7,353 nt of DNA from JAKEGK01 sp036507695 (GCA_036507695.1 DATCIR010000147.1:1-7353), one strand, 5' to 3'; numbered from the stretch's first letter, positions 1 through 6,751 are shown. Translations and numbers: made by a program. The notes: generated from the letters alone by a model not told the origin.

Positions 1-29
1 CAGTGTGCAGGAATTTCCATTCCTTGAAT

Positions 30-260
30 GTAACTACTCACCCGTGGGCGGCGCCGGTGTCTCCTGCCGGGGGACGCCACAAGTACGTCCCTGTAGGTTG
101 TTGTGGGCCATCCCTGGGCCCACACCCTGCGGGCGCACTGCGTGCGACCGGATTCGCTCCCGGCGAATCCGTCGACTGCGGCCATCCCTGGCCGCAGACG
201 CCCCCGGCAGGAGACACCAGCACCGCTTTAATTTATGCTGCACACGGGGTGAGTAGTTAC
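30..260. mobile_element. MITE-like element with 14-bp perfect terminal inverted repeats, nested hairpins
   Basis: This element occupies most of the gene-free region downstream of mutL. The ends are the perfect inverted repeats GTAACTACTCACCC (30-43) and its complement (247-260). Next to them the ends stay similar (CACCCGTG against CACCCCGTG). It has no transposase and no convincing coding sequence; the open frames across it are short, overlapping and of low complexity. No clear target duplication is seen in the flanks. The structure fits a non-autonomous miniature transposable element mobilised in trans. The interior (56-218) is a separate GC-rich palindromic module, suggesting one repeat inserted into another. 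Confidence 0.7.
56..218. repeat. GC-rich palindromic module: 18-bp inverted repeats around five hairpins
   Basis: GGTGTCTCCTGCCGGGGG (56-73) is perfectly complementary to 201-218. Between them lie consecutive stems: GGGACG/CGTCCC (71-76 with 86-91); TGTGGGCC/GGCCCACA (102-109 with 117-124); CGCAC/GTGCG (134-138 with 142-146); CGGATTCGC/GCGAATCCG (149-157 with 163-171); CTGCGGCC/GGCCGCAG (176-183 with 190-197). Three of the loop regions contain TCCC. Similar CTCCTGCCGGGGGACGCC-type repeats are, from memory, widespread in intergenic DNA of gammaproteobacteria; this could not be verified here. Any function, such as transcript-end protection, nucleoid binding or mobility, is unknown. Confidence 0.7.
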
Positions 261-330
261 GTCTGCCGTTCAAATTTTCCCTGCGTTTGCTTAATGCCGC
301 CATTCACCACTGGCATGACGTCAACCGCAG

Positions 331-359
331 TTGTTCCGGCGCAAGCGAATGCCGGACAA
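331..359. other. Hairpin just downstream of mutL
   Basis: TTGTTCCGGC (331-340) pairs with GCCGGACAA (351-359) across a 10-nt loop, with one bulged T. It lies 17 bp past the mutL stop codon and could protect or end the transcript. No T-run follows in the direction of mutL transcription, so an intrinsic terminator is not established. The rest of 261-376 shows no gene. Confidence 0.35.
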
Positions 360-376
360 TTCATGCCCAGCGCGGC

Positions 377-2242
377 TTACTGGCCACGCAGGAACATTTT
401 GTCGAGCTGGCGCATATCCAGCTGGATCCAGGTGGGCCGGCCGTGATTGCATTGACCGCTGCGTTCGGTTTGTTCCATATCGCGCAGCAAGGCATTCATT
501 TCGGGAAGGGTCAATTTACGATGAGCCCGTACCGAACCATGGCAAGCCATGGTGGCGAGAATCTCATTAACCTCATGACTGATTCTCCGGCTGTCGCCAT
601 GCACAACAATATCGGACAAAACATCGCGCATCAGGCTCTCGACATTGGCGTCTCTCAGGATGGCGGGAACCTGCCGCACCACCAGGGTTGCTTTTCCCAG
701 CGGCTCCACCACAAATCCCAGCGACGCAAATATATCCTGGTGTTGTTCCGCCAGCTTCACTTCAGTTTCCGATACGGCAATGCTGATCGGCACCAGCAAC
801 GGCTGCGAGCGCACGCTATTGTTTTCCTCAAACGTGGTTTTCAAGCGCTCATACGTAATCCGTTCGTGCGCGGCATGCATATCCACTATCACCAAGCCCT
901 GGCGGTTTTCAGCCAGGATATACACGCCATGAATCTGCGCCACGGCATAACCCAGCGGTGGCATATCCGCGGGGGATTGGGCGTCGGTGTTGGAATCATC
1001 AACACGGCCATACAGGGCCGCGTAATCGGCCAGTTGCTCCCGGACCGTGAATGGCATGGAATGCTGGACATGCGGCGAGCGCGGCAGGGCATGGTTCGAT
1101 GCCTGCATAGGGTCTCCGTGCCCAGTGCGCGCTACGGGTTCAATACCTTGCTCCGAAGCCATATCCATATTTAACGGCTGACCGGTTTGCTGAGTCATCA
1201 CTGGCGCCGAACGGCCGCCCGGCGCTACACTGGCAATCGTGTCGCGCAGAATCCGGTAAATGAATTCATGCACCGAACGGCTGTCCCGAAACCGCACTTC
1301 GTGTTTGGTGGGGTGCACATTCACATCCACCAGCACGGGATCAATCTCCAAATACAACGCGTATACCGGATGACGGCCATGAAACAAGACATCCTGATAA
1401 GCCTGACGCACCGCGTGGGAGACAACCTTGTCCTTGACCGCGCGGCCATTGACATAAAAGTACTGCATATCCGCCTGGCTGCGGGAAAACGTTGGCAACC
1501 CAATCCAGCCCCACAATCGCAAACCACCCGCGGAAAAATCGATTTGCAGCGCGTGCTCAACAAAGGCCTGGCCGCAGATCTCGCCGATACGTTTCAATTG
1601 TTGCGGCGGGGAATCGGCACGGGCTAGCTTGAACACCGGCCGCTGATTATGGAATAAGGAAAACGCGACATCAAAGCGGCTCAGCGCGATACGCTTTAAA
1701 CTTGACTCAATATGACTGAATTCCGTTTGTTCCGTTTTGAGAAATTTACGCCGGCCCGGTGTATTAAAAAACAAATCGCGTACTTCTATCGTGGTGCCTT
1801 GCGGATGCGCAACCGGCTCCGCATCGCTGATTGCGTCACTGCCGTCCGACTTAACCTGGCACGCGTATTCGGCGCCTTCAAACCGGGAACGCAATGTAAC
1901 CCTGGCAATGGACGCAATACTGGGCAAGGCTTCGCCGCGAAATCCGAGACTTTTAACCCGGTGCAAATCATCGCTGCTGCTGATCTTGCTGGTGGCATGA
2001 CGTTGCAGCGCCAGCCCAAGGTCCGCCTTATGAATGCCGCAACCATTATCCCGGATGCGAATCAGGCGAATACCGCCCTGCTCCACTTCCACATCAATGG
2101 CGGTGGCCTGCGCGTCCAGGCTGTTTTCAACCAGTTCCTTGACCACCGATAAAGGCCGCTCAACCACTTCACCCGCGGCAATCTGGTTCGCCAGATGGGC
2201 GGATAAAACGTGAATGCGCGGCCTTTCCAGTAGTTCAGTCAT
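377..2242 (-). CDS. mutL: DNA mismatch repair protein MutL, endonuclease type
   Basis: MutL couples mismatch recognition by MutS to strand removal. From the ATG at 2242 it is 621 residues; an in-frame ATG at 2266 would add eight. The shorter start fits homologues that begin a few residues before the RIHVLSAHLANQIAAGEVVE block. Neither start has a strong ribosome-binding site. The N-terminal GHKL ATPase shows KELVENSLDA (Glu 36, Asn 40), DNGCGI (65-70), GFRGEAL (100-106) and NVHPTKHE (Lys 313). A variable linker spans about 342-427. The C-terminal domain carries QPLLVP (480-485), matching the beta-clamp-binding motif, DMHAAHERITYE (454-465), which satisfies D-x-H-A-x2-E-x4-E, ACHGS (566-570) and CNHGRP (598-603). 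Together these form the zinc-site endonuclease seen in MutH-lacking bacteria and absent from E. coli MutL. Full length, no frameshift. Confidence 0.97.
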   Translation of the reverse strand: MTELLERPRIHVLSAHLANQIAAGEVVERPLSVVKELVENSLDAQATAIDVEVEQGGIRLIRIRDNGCGIHKADLGLALQRHATSKISSSDDLHRVKSLGFRGEALPSIASIARVTLRSRFEGAEYACQVKSDGSDAISDAEPVAHPQGTTIEVRDLFFNTPGRRKFLKTEQTEFSHIESSLKRIALSRFDVAFSLFHNQRPVFKLARADSPPQQLKRIGEICGQAFVEHALQIDFSAGGLRLWGWIGLPTFSRSQADMQYFYVNGRAVKDKVVSHAVRQAYQDVLFHGRHPVYALYLEIDPVLVDVNVHPTKHEVRFRDSRSVHEFIYRILRDTIASVAPGGRSAPVMTQQTGQPLNMDMASEQGIEPVARTGHGDPMQASNHALPRSPHVQHSMPFTVREQLADYAALYGRVDDSNTDAQSPADMPPLGYAVAQIHGVYILAENRQGLVIVDMHAAHERITYERLKTTFEENNSVRSQPLLVPISIAVSETEVKLAEQHQDIFASLGFVVEPLGKATLVVRQVPAILRDANVESLMRDVLSDIVVHGDSRRISHEVNEILATMACHGSVRAHRKLTLPEMNALLRDMEQTERSGQCNHGRPTWIQLDMRQLDKMFLRGQ

Positions 2243-2310
2243 TGGTTGTGGAACACTTCCGTGCATTGCCGATTAAGCGCTTCAAACAATATGGCAAGTC
2301 ACGCGGTGGC

Positions 2311-2619
2311 TCAGGTTTCATCGGACAAATCCGGTTCCCACCCCAACTCGCGGGCGCGCGCCACGGCGGCAATATGTATTTGTTGATGACGTTGCTTTAA
2401 TTCGTTAGGTAACAGGCTCACCATGTGCCCGTAGGGCTCCCATGCCGCGTATACCTTTTCATAGAGTTCCTGCATTTGCCCGGCGGTCCAGCCCTCGCAG
2501 GTTTCCACTTCCGGTAACAACTCAAACAACCAGGCGTCTTTGACGATTGAACCTGTTGGGGTCATACCACCACAATAGTCCTTGTGGATGCCTTGATATT
2601 TTTTCGTTGATTCCTCCAT
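2311..2619 (-). CDS. Small soluble protein of unknown function, upstream of mutL
   Basis: I do not recognise this protein, about 102 residues from the ATG at 2619. That start is chosen because AGGA lies 6 nt upstream. A TTG at 2637 would add six residues and overlap the previous stop as TTGA. The sequence is hydrophilic, without signal peptide or membrane segment. A Gly/Cys-rich N-terminal block (YCGGMTPTGS) is followed by a Trp-rich, mostly helical body (KDAWLFELLPE, CEGWTAGQMQELYEKVYAAWEPYG) and an acidic C-terminus (EPDLSDET). Two cysteines (C16 in YCGG, C41 in ETCEGW) might bind metal or form a redox pair, but no family motif confirms this. Its stop is 68 nt from the preferred mutL start, so it probably shares a transcript with mutL. 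Confidence 0.8.
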   Translation of the reverse strand: MEESTKKYQGIHKDYCGGMTPTGSIVKDAWLFELLPEVETCEGWTAGQMQELYEKVYAAWEPYGHMVSLLPNELKQRHQQIHIAAVARARELGWEPDLSDET

Positions 2620-2633
2620 GTCAATTCCTGGAA

Positions 2634-2987
2634 TCAAGCGGCCCGGCCGCGCCGGTTTTCCACCGCTTTAATGACGTCTTGCGGCCGCGCCGCCAGATCC
2701 GAATAGTCAACATACGGCAACACGCTGTTAAAGGGGGCCCTGTTTTGATAGCGCAGTTTCAACAGCACAAAAGCAATTTGGTCGATAAAAATGATGGTGA
2801 AGACAAACAGGATTGTCGTCACTATTTCAAACACCAATAATCCAAACATACCGCGATCAATGGCGGTGGCAAAACTGAAAAAATACAGGATTAACAACAC
2901 GCCCATGGGAACCACGGTATACACTTTGATGTTGCTCAAAGAGTTTTGCAGCGCCTCGATAGTGTCAATCATTTCGGAATTTGCCAT
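2634..2987 (-). CDS. Small membrane protein of unknown function with two helices
   Basis: I do not recognise this 117-residue protein. It has a polar N-terminus (1-21, predicted helical, EALQNSLSNIK), a first hydrophobic segment at about 22-43, a short charged turn (DRG), a second long hydrophobic segment at about 48-76, and a basic cytoplasmic-type tail ending ENRRGRAA. This suggests a small inner-membrane protein with both ends in the cytoplasm. The ATG at 2987 begins the first plausible protein; its ribosome-binding site is weak. Its TGA overlaps a TTG of the next frame and lies only 14 nt before that gene's likely ATG, so the pair is probably co-transcribed and perhaps coupled. The clear transmembrane pattern and tight spacing argue that it is real. 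It could anchor or partner the soluble protein encoded next. Confidence 0.75.
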   Translation of the reverse strand: MANSEMIDTIEALQNSLSNIKVYTVVPMGVLLILYFFSFATAIDRGMFGLLVFEIVTTILFVFTIIFIDQIAFVLLKLRYQNRAPFNSVLPYVDYSDLAARPQDVIKAVENRRGRAA

Positions 2988-3093
2988 GCTGCGATCAGTT
3001 AATCCGTATGGAACTCAAATTTTAATCGTTATCGTAATACTGGTATTCGGTTTATGACCACACGAGAACCAACCGCTCGAACGTGACGGGAGC

Positions 3094-3346
3094 GCCATTA
3101 TCCTAGAATCCACAGTTGGACGCGGTGGAGTGTGCGATTTTCGAAGTGCAGGGCTAGGCGCAAGGACGCGGAATGGTCGTTCCATTCCAAGGAGTTGCAA
3201 CGCCGCCATGCGCTTTGAAAATCGTGCAATCCACTGCGTAGCGTTGCTCACCCAACCGGTGAACCTCGTTCGCCCATGAAAATAGAATAACATCATATGG
3301 ATAGCTATTTTATAACGTGGTCAACTGCGGAATCTAGGATTATAGC
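3094..3346. mobile_element. Palindromic MITE-like element with 25-bp imperfect terminal inverted repeats
   Basis: The 441-bp gap between the kinase stop and the next gene is mostly this element. Its ends, 3094-3118 and 3322-3346, are inverted repeats matching at 21 of 25 positions, with the shared core TCCTAGA.TCC.CAGTTG. A TA dinucleotide lies at equivalent positions on both sides (3099-3100 and 3341-3342), consistent with TA-targeting (IS630/Tc1-mariner-like) mobilisation, though no longer target duplication is visible. Inside are a 118-bp hairpin (3121-3238) and an 83-bp spacer (3239-3321) with a small stem TCACC/GGTGA. There is no transposase, so it could only move in trans. It may instead be an old palindromic repeat of another class. 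A 93-codon open frame crossing it has no protein-like features and is not called. Confidence 0.7.
3121..3238 (+). repeat. 118-bp long imperfect hairpin inside the 3094-3346 element
   Basis: Outer arms 3121-3149 and 3210-3238 are inverted copies identical at 23 of 29 positions. A perfect inner hairpin, GGAATGG (3170-3176) with CCATTCC (3182-3188) around the loop TCGTT, marks the centre. Between them, GGC/GCC (3152-3154 with 3205-3207) and GGCG/CGCC (3157-3160 with 3201-3204) also pair. Five of the six arm differences become G-U wobbles in plus-strand RNA but A-C mismatches in minus-strand RNA, so folding strongly favours a plus-strand transcript. No promoter for such an RNA was identified. Confidence 0.75.
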
Positions 3347-3428
3347 ATCGATTGCGGATTGTTAACCAAAGTGAAAATAATGTCGCTTTCAGCAGGATAG
3401 CGTGTTTAGGCGCGGCGGGTTAATCGCT

Positions 3429-5312
3429 TCAGGCGGATGCCTGAAAACGCGGATGATCGACTACTTTAACGGGGATGGAAATAATAAATTCGGAACCTTT
3501 ACCGGCTTGTGTATTCAGGGTGATGTCACCTCCCATTAATCGGCAGTAGCCCCGGCTTTTCGCCAGGCCCAATCCCAGTCCGTCATAGCGCCGGGTTGTG
3601 GAATCATCGCCTTGCACAAACTCATTGAATAATTTTTCCTGTTGCGCCAGCGAAATCCCTATACCGTTGTCAATCACCCGAAAATCCAGCATGGTGTTAG
3701 CGCCATCCGTTTGTTGCCCGACATCCACGGTGATAATTCCCTTACTGGTATACTTGCACGCATTTTCCAGCACATGACCCAAGGCATCCTGCAATCTGAC
3801 TTTGTCAGTTTCGATCTGGTCATGACCAAGATGGTTACAAACCTGAATACGATTTCCGTTTTTGATAGCCAGTGGTTTCGCGCTGGATATCACGTCATCC
3901 AGCATCTGCGAAATACTAAACGTACTTTTTACAATACGCGCGGTGCCTTTCTCCAAGCGTGTAATATCCAGAATATCGGTAATAATGCTCAGCAGGTGCG
4001 ACGCTGAAAGACGCACCTTGTCGACGTCCTGAATATCAATACGCCGGTTTCCTTCCCGCAGTTCATCATAGATCATTTCGGTGTAGCCGATAATGGCGTT
4101 GAGCGGCGTCCTTAGCTCATGACTCACCTTGGAGAGAAAAAAACTTTTCGCCTCGCTCGCCGCCAGGGCCTGGTCACGCATCACCACGAGGTCGGCGGTG
4201 CGGGCGTGTACCGTATCCACCAGTTCCCGTTGATGATTTTCCAATCGGCGCTGCGCTTCTTGCAGCTTCCGGTTGGTTTTTCTCAGCACCAGGGTCACCG
4301 CGCCGAGCGCCATTAAGGTAATGCCAATAACGGTCAACCATATCCAGTATTGTTTGAGCAAGGTCTTCCAGTTTATCTCGCCTAATCCGGCATAGGGGCC
4401 CACCTTCAACGCACGCATCAACTCGTGTACCGGTTGATAGTCCAGGGGAATCGTCCAACCCACAATGCCGCTGGACAACGCCGCTTTGCTGTCAGGCGGC
4501 ATGGCCAACAAGGCTCTGGCGACTTCTTCCGAGAGTTCACGAGAAGTATGATTGAGCCGCGCAAACGGCCAGGTGGGGTAAAGGCGGGTGCTGTGCAGCA
4601 TATTGTAATCCGGGTGCCGTTGCGGTTGCAGAACTTTAAAGTCGCTCATCTGCACCTTTCCTTCCTGCGCCATTTGCACCAGCGTATCACTACTGAAGGT
4701 GCCCACATCCACCAATCCATCGCGCACCGCGTAAGCAACCTTGTCCTGCGGGAAACCACTGAACTCCAGACTCGCCAGATCGGTAAATGGGTTAACGCCA
4801 TGCTCCAGCATTTCACGCCAGGCCATTTGAAACCCGCCAAACCCGGTGTGTTTGACCGCCATGAAACGCTTGCCTTTTATATCCTCAAGCGAATTGATGT
4901 CGTCGCGATCGGCGCGGGTAAAAATCACCGCGCCGAATGAGGTGGCTACCTGGCCAGTAAGCTTGTTCTTTACCGTCGCGATGCGCGCGGCGCCGTAAAA
5001 TACCTCCAACTCCACATACTGGCCGGTATTGGTAATAACGAAATCGACTAGTTGATTTTCCACCGCATGCCGCAGCTGCTCCAGATCGAATGGCATTACA
5101 ACAAAGCTAGCGTTGGGCAATTGTTGGTTTAGATATTCTGCCGTGGGTGACCAGCGCTCGACGGCTTCCGCTTCGCCGCGAAAAGCCAGCACCCCGATCT
5201 TGTAGACAGGATTTGGTTCCGCATAACTGATTGAGCTGGCGAGCAAAATTGTCGCACAGCAACCGATAACCAACAGGACGCGGTAAAATTTGCCGGAGGA
5301 TTGATGTCGCAT
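3429..5312 (-). CDS. Sensor histidine kinase with PhnD-like periplasmic sensing domain
   Basis: This is an inner-membrane kinase that probably senses a small ligand through a phosphonate-binding-protein-like (PhnD/SBP) domain, the architecture known from the tetrathionate sensor TtrS. Numbered from the ATG at 5312 (627 residues), it has a signal sequence or first membrane segment (about 12-31, ending SYA), a periplasmic domain (about 36-310, with the block GFGGFQMAW), a membrane helix (about 321-343), a coiled-coil linker, and HisKA with the H-box SHELRTPLN (phospho-accepting His 398). The HATPase_c domain follows, with N-box ENACKY (Asn 517), DNGIG (548-552) and GLGLGL (578-583). No receiver or HPt domain follows, and no response regulator is in the window. 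A TTG at 5393 in the same frame would add 27 residues, but the signal sequence favours 5312; an AAGGAAG 18 nt upstream of it is too distant to be an ideal ribosome-binding site. It interrupts the usual amidase-mutL adjacency. The ligand is unknown. Confidence 0.88.
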   Translation of the reverse strand: MRHQSSGKFYRVLLVIGCCATILLASSISYAEPNPVYKIGVLAFRGEAEAVERWSPTAEYLNQQLPNASFVVMPFDLEQLRHAVENQLVDFVITNTGQYVELEVFYGAARIATVKNKLTGQVATSFGAVIFTRADRDDINSLEDIKGKRFMAVKHTGFGGFQMAWREMLEHGVNPFTDLASLEFSGFPQDKVAYAVRDGLVDVGTFSSDTLVQMAQEGKVQMSDFKVLQPQRHPDYNMLHSTRLYPTWPFARLNHTSRELSEEVARALLAMPPDSKAALSSGIVGWTIPLDYQPVHELMRALKVGPYAGLGEINWKTLLKQYWIWLTVIGITLMALGAVTLVLRKTNRKLQEAQRRLENHQRELVDTVHARTADLVVMRDQALAASEAKSFFLSKVSHELRTPLNAIIGYTEMIYDELREGNRRIDIQDVDKVRLSASHLLSIITDILDITRLEKGTARIVKSTFSISQMLDDVISSAKPLAIKNGNRIQVCNHLGHDQIETDKVRLQDALGHVLENACKYTSKGIITVDVGQQTDGANTMLDFRVIDNGIGISLAQQEKLFNEFVQGDDSTTRRYDGLGLGLAKSRGYCRLMGGDITLNTQAGKGSEFIISIPVKVVDHPRFQASA

Positions 5313-5357
5313 ATCGTTAATATCGTATTTCTTCCTTGAAATCCACAATACTTCCCA

Positions 5358-5379
5358 CCCGTTTAATTGGTTAAGCGGG
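5358..5379. promoter_or_regulatory. 22-bp inverted repeat in the sensor-kinase leader
   Basis: On the plus strand, 9-base arms CCCGTTTAA (5358-5366) and TTAAGCGGG (5371-5379) flank the tetraloop TTGG. In plus-strand RNA all nine positions pair if one G-U is allowed; in the kinase transcript one position becomes a C-A mismatch. No T-run follows on either strand, so it does not look like an intrinsic terminator. Its place between the amidase stop and the kinase ATG, about 46 nt upstream of that ATG, fits an operator or a leader hairpin. Function is inferred from position only. Confidence 0.45.
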
Positions 5380-5431
5380 TCACACAATCCCAATAATAGA
5401 TCAAGATCACGGAGGAGGTAACCTAAATTTT

Positions 5432-6751
5432 TTAACTTCCGCCCAGGACAGGAATAATGAGCGTGTGGCCGGTTCTTATCTTGTCCGTGGTAAGACCGTT
5501 TGCCGACAGTAACTGCGAAAGACTAATACTGTACTGGCGGGCAATACTGGACAGGGTGTCGCCTTGCGTCACCACATGCTGCCGGTGGGTGCTGGCAGCC
5601 AACCAGGTCCCGGCAGGTGGATTGTCGTGAAAAAAACCTTTAATGCCTTGTTGCAATGCCTTGGCGATGCGCTGCTGGTGATACTGATTCCGGAGTTGAT
5701 GTTCCTCATCACGGTTGGAGATAAAGCCGGTCTCCACCAATACCGAAGGCACATCAGGCGCCTTGAGCACGACAAAGCCGGCATGTTCCACCTGCCGTTT
5801 GTGCACGGAACCAGCCTGCTTCAATTCTCCCAAAATGCGCTCACCCACATCCATGCTGGCCGCAAGTGCGGCATTTTGCGACAGATCCAGCAGCACCGAT
5901 GCCAGCAAATCATCCTTGTCATCCAGGCTCACGCCACCGATCAAGTCAGCATTGTTTTCCGACGCCGCCAGCCAGCGTGCCGCTTCACTGCTGGCATCCC
6001 GTTGCGACAGCACGTACACGGAGGAACCCTGCGCTTTTTCATTGCTAAAGGCATCAGCATGAATGGAAACAAACAAGTCCGCTTTTTGTTCACGCGCTTT
6101 GTGAATGCGCCCGCGCAAACTAATGTAATAATCGCCGGATCTGATCAGCACGGGTTTTATGCCGGGTTCCTGGCGCAATAAGGCTTCCAGTTTTCGCGCA
6201 ATGGACAACGCCACGTCTTTTTCCCGTGTACCACCCCGTCCAATCGCACCGGGGTCTTCTCCGCCATGGCCGGCATCAATCGCAACGATAATATCGCGTC
6301 CTTGCTGGGGAATCTCAGGGCTGTAATCGGGACTGGTATTGGGGGGTGTCACCGCGTGCCCGTTGATGGGTTCCAAATCAACCACCAGACGGTAGCCATA
6401 GTGACTGGTCGGGTTCAACAAGAAAGTTTTTGGCACGGCGTGGGATTTCAGATCCAGAACAACCCGCAGGTTGTTATTGTTATCGTGGTTCGCAGTCCGG
6501 ATGCCTTGCACCAGGCTTTCGCGATAGTCCAACTCGGTTAACGGACTGGCGAACACGCTGCGCTCCAGATCAATCACCACGCGTTCGGGATTTTTCAATA
6601 CAAAGACGTTGTGTTCAACCTTGCGGTCAATATCAAACACCACCCGCGTGCCTTCGGGACTGGACCACATGCGCACCGCGTTAACCTGCGCGGCTTGAAC
6701 CAGGCTGGGCGAAAACACGCAAAGCAGGTAGAGGAGAGGTTTAAATTTCAT
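5432..6751 (-). CDS. amiB: N-acetylmuramoyl-L-alanine amidase, AmiB/AmiC type with LysM
   Basis: This is a periplasmic zinc amidase that cuts the bond between N-acetylmuramic acid and L-alanine in peptidoglycan, mainly for splitting the septum at cell division. The 439-residue protein has a signal peptide (about 1-20, likely cleavage after LVQA), an AMIN septal-targeting domain (about 24-125), an Amidase_3 catalytic domain (about 154-375) and a C-terminal LysM peptidoglycan-binding domain (about 391-435). Expected zinc ligands are H162 in DAGHGG, E177 in TREKDV and H231 in SIHADA; the catalytic Glu is E340 in VETGFISN. The segment near 277-291 (ending SVLLDLSQ) matches the autoinhibitory helix of amidases activated by EnvC/NlpD-type LytM factors. 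The single LysM resembles the Pseudomonas rather than the E. coli form. The ATG at 6751 is chosen because the signal peptide begins there; its ribosome-binding site is weak. AmiB is preferred over AmiC from the tsaE-mutL context. Confidence 0.93.
   Translation of the reverse strand: MKFKPLLYLLCVFSPSLVQAAQVNAVRMWSSPEGTRVVFDIDRKVEHNVFVLKNPERVVIDLERSVFASPLTELDYRESLVQGIRTANHDNNNNLRVVLDLKSHAVPKTFLLNPTSHYGYRLVVDLEPINGHAVTPPNTSPDYSPEIPQQGRDIIVAIDAGHGGEDPGAIGRGGTREKDVALSIARKLEALLRQEPGIKPVLIRSGDYYISLRGRIHKAREQKADLFVSIHADAFSNEKAQGSSVYVLSQRDASSEAARWLAASENNADLIGGVSLDDKDDLLASVLLDLSQNAALAASMDVGERILGELKQAGSVHKRQVEHAGFVVLKAPDVPSVLVETGFISNRDEEHQLRNQYHQQRIAKALQQGIKGFFHDNPPAGTWLAASTHRQHVVTQGDTLSSIARQYSISLSQLLSANGLTTDKIRTGHTLIIPVLGGS

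Noticed and set aside
331..359. Intrinsic terminator for mutL
   Set aside because: The stem is convincing but no T-run follows in the mutL direction, so it is listed only as a hairpin.
3..446. Overlapping open frames on both strands over the left-end repeat
   Set aside because: Several frames are open at once because the DNA is GC-rich and palindromic; none resembles a protein.
287..1174. Plus-strand open frame of 295 codons antisense to mutL
   Set aside because: It lies opposite the clearly conserved MutL C-terminal domain and shows no domain or protein-like pattern, so it is a shadow of mutL codon use.
3015..3296. Minus-strand open frame of 93 codons in the kinase-small gene gap
   Set aside because: It runs through the palindromic element and its composition follows the repeat; no domain, signal peptide or conserved motif.
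5258..5269. Possible lipobox (VIGC) in the kinase N-terminus
   Set aside because: The hydrophobic stretch before the Cys is only about three residues while hydrophobicity continues well past it to an SYA cleavage-like site, so an ordinary signal or membrane segment is more likely.
5411..5419. GGAGGAGGT on the plus strand, a perfect Shine-Dalgarno look-alike (an anti-SD sequence in the kinase leader)
   Set aside because: No start codon or open frame follows on the plus strand, and no matching strong Shine-Dalgarno lies downstream on the minus strand for it to sequester; probably chance.
5564..6181. Plus-strand open frame of 205 codons antisense to the amidase
   Set aside because: It mirrors the conserved amidase catalytic domain in the opposite strand; no recognisable motif and no ribosome-binding site were noted.
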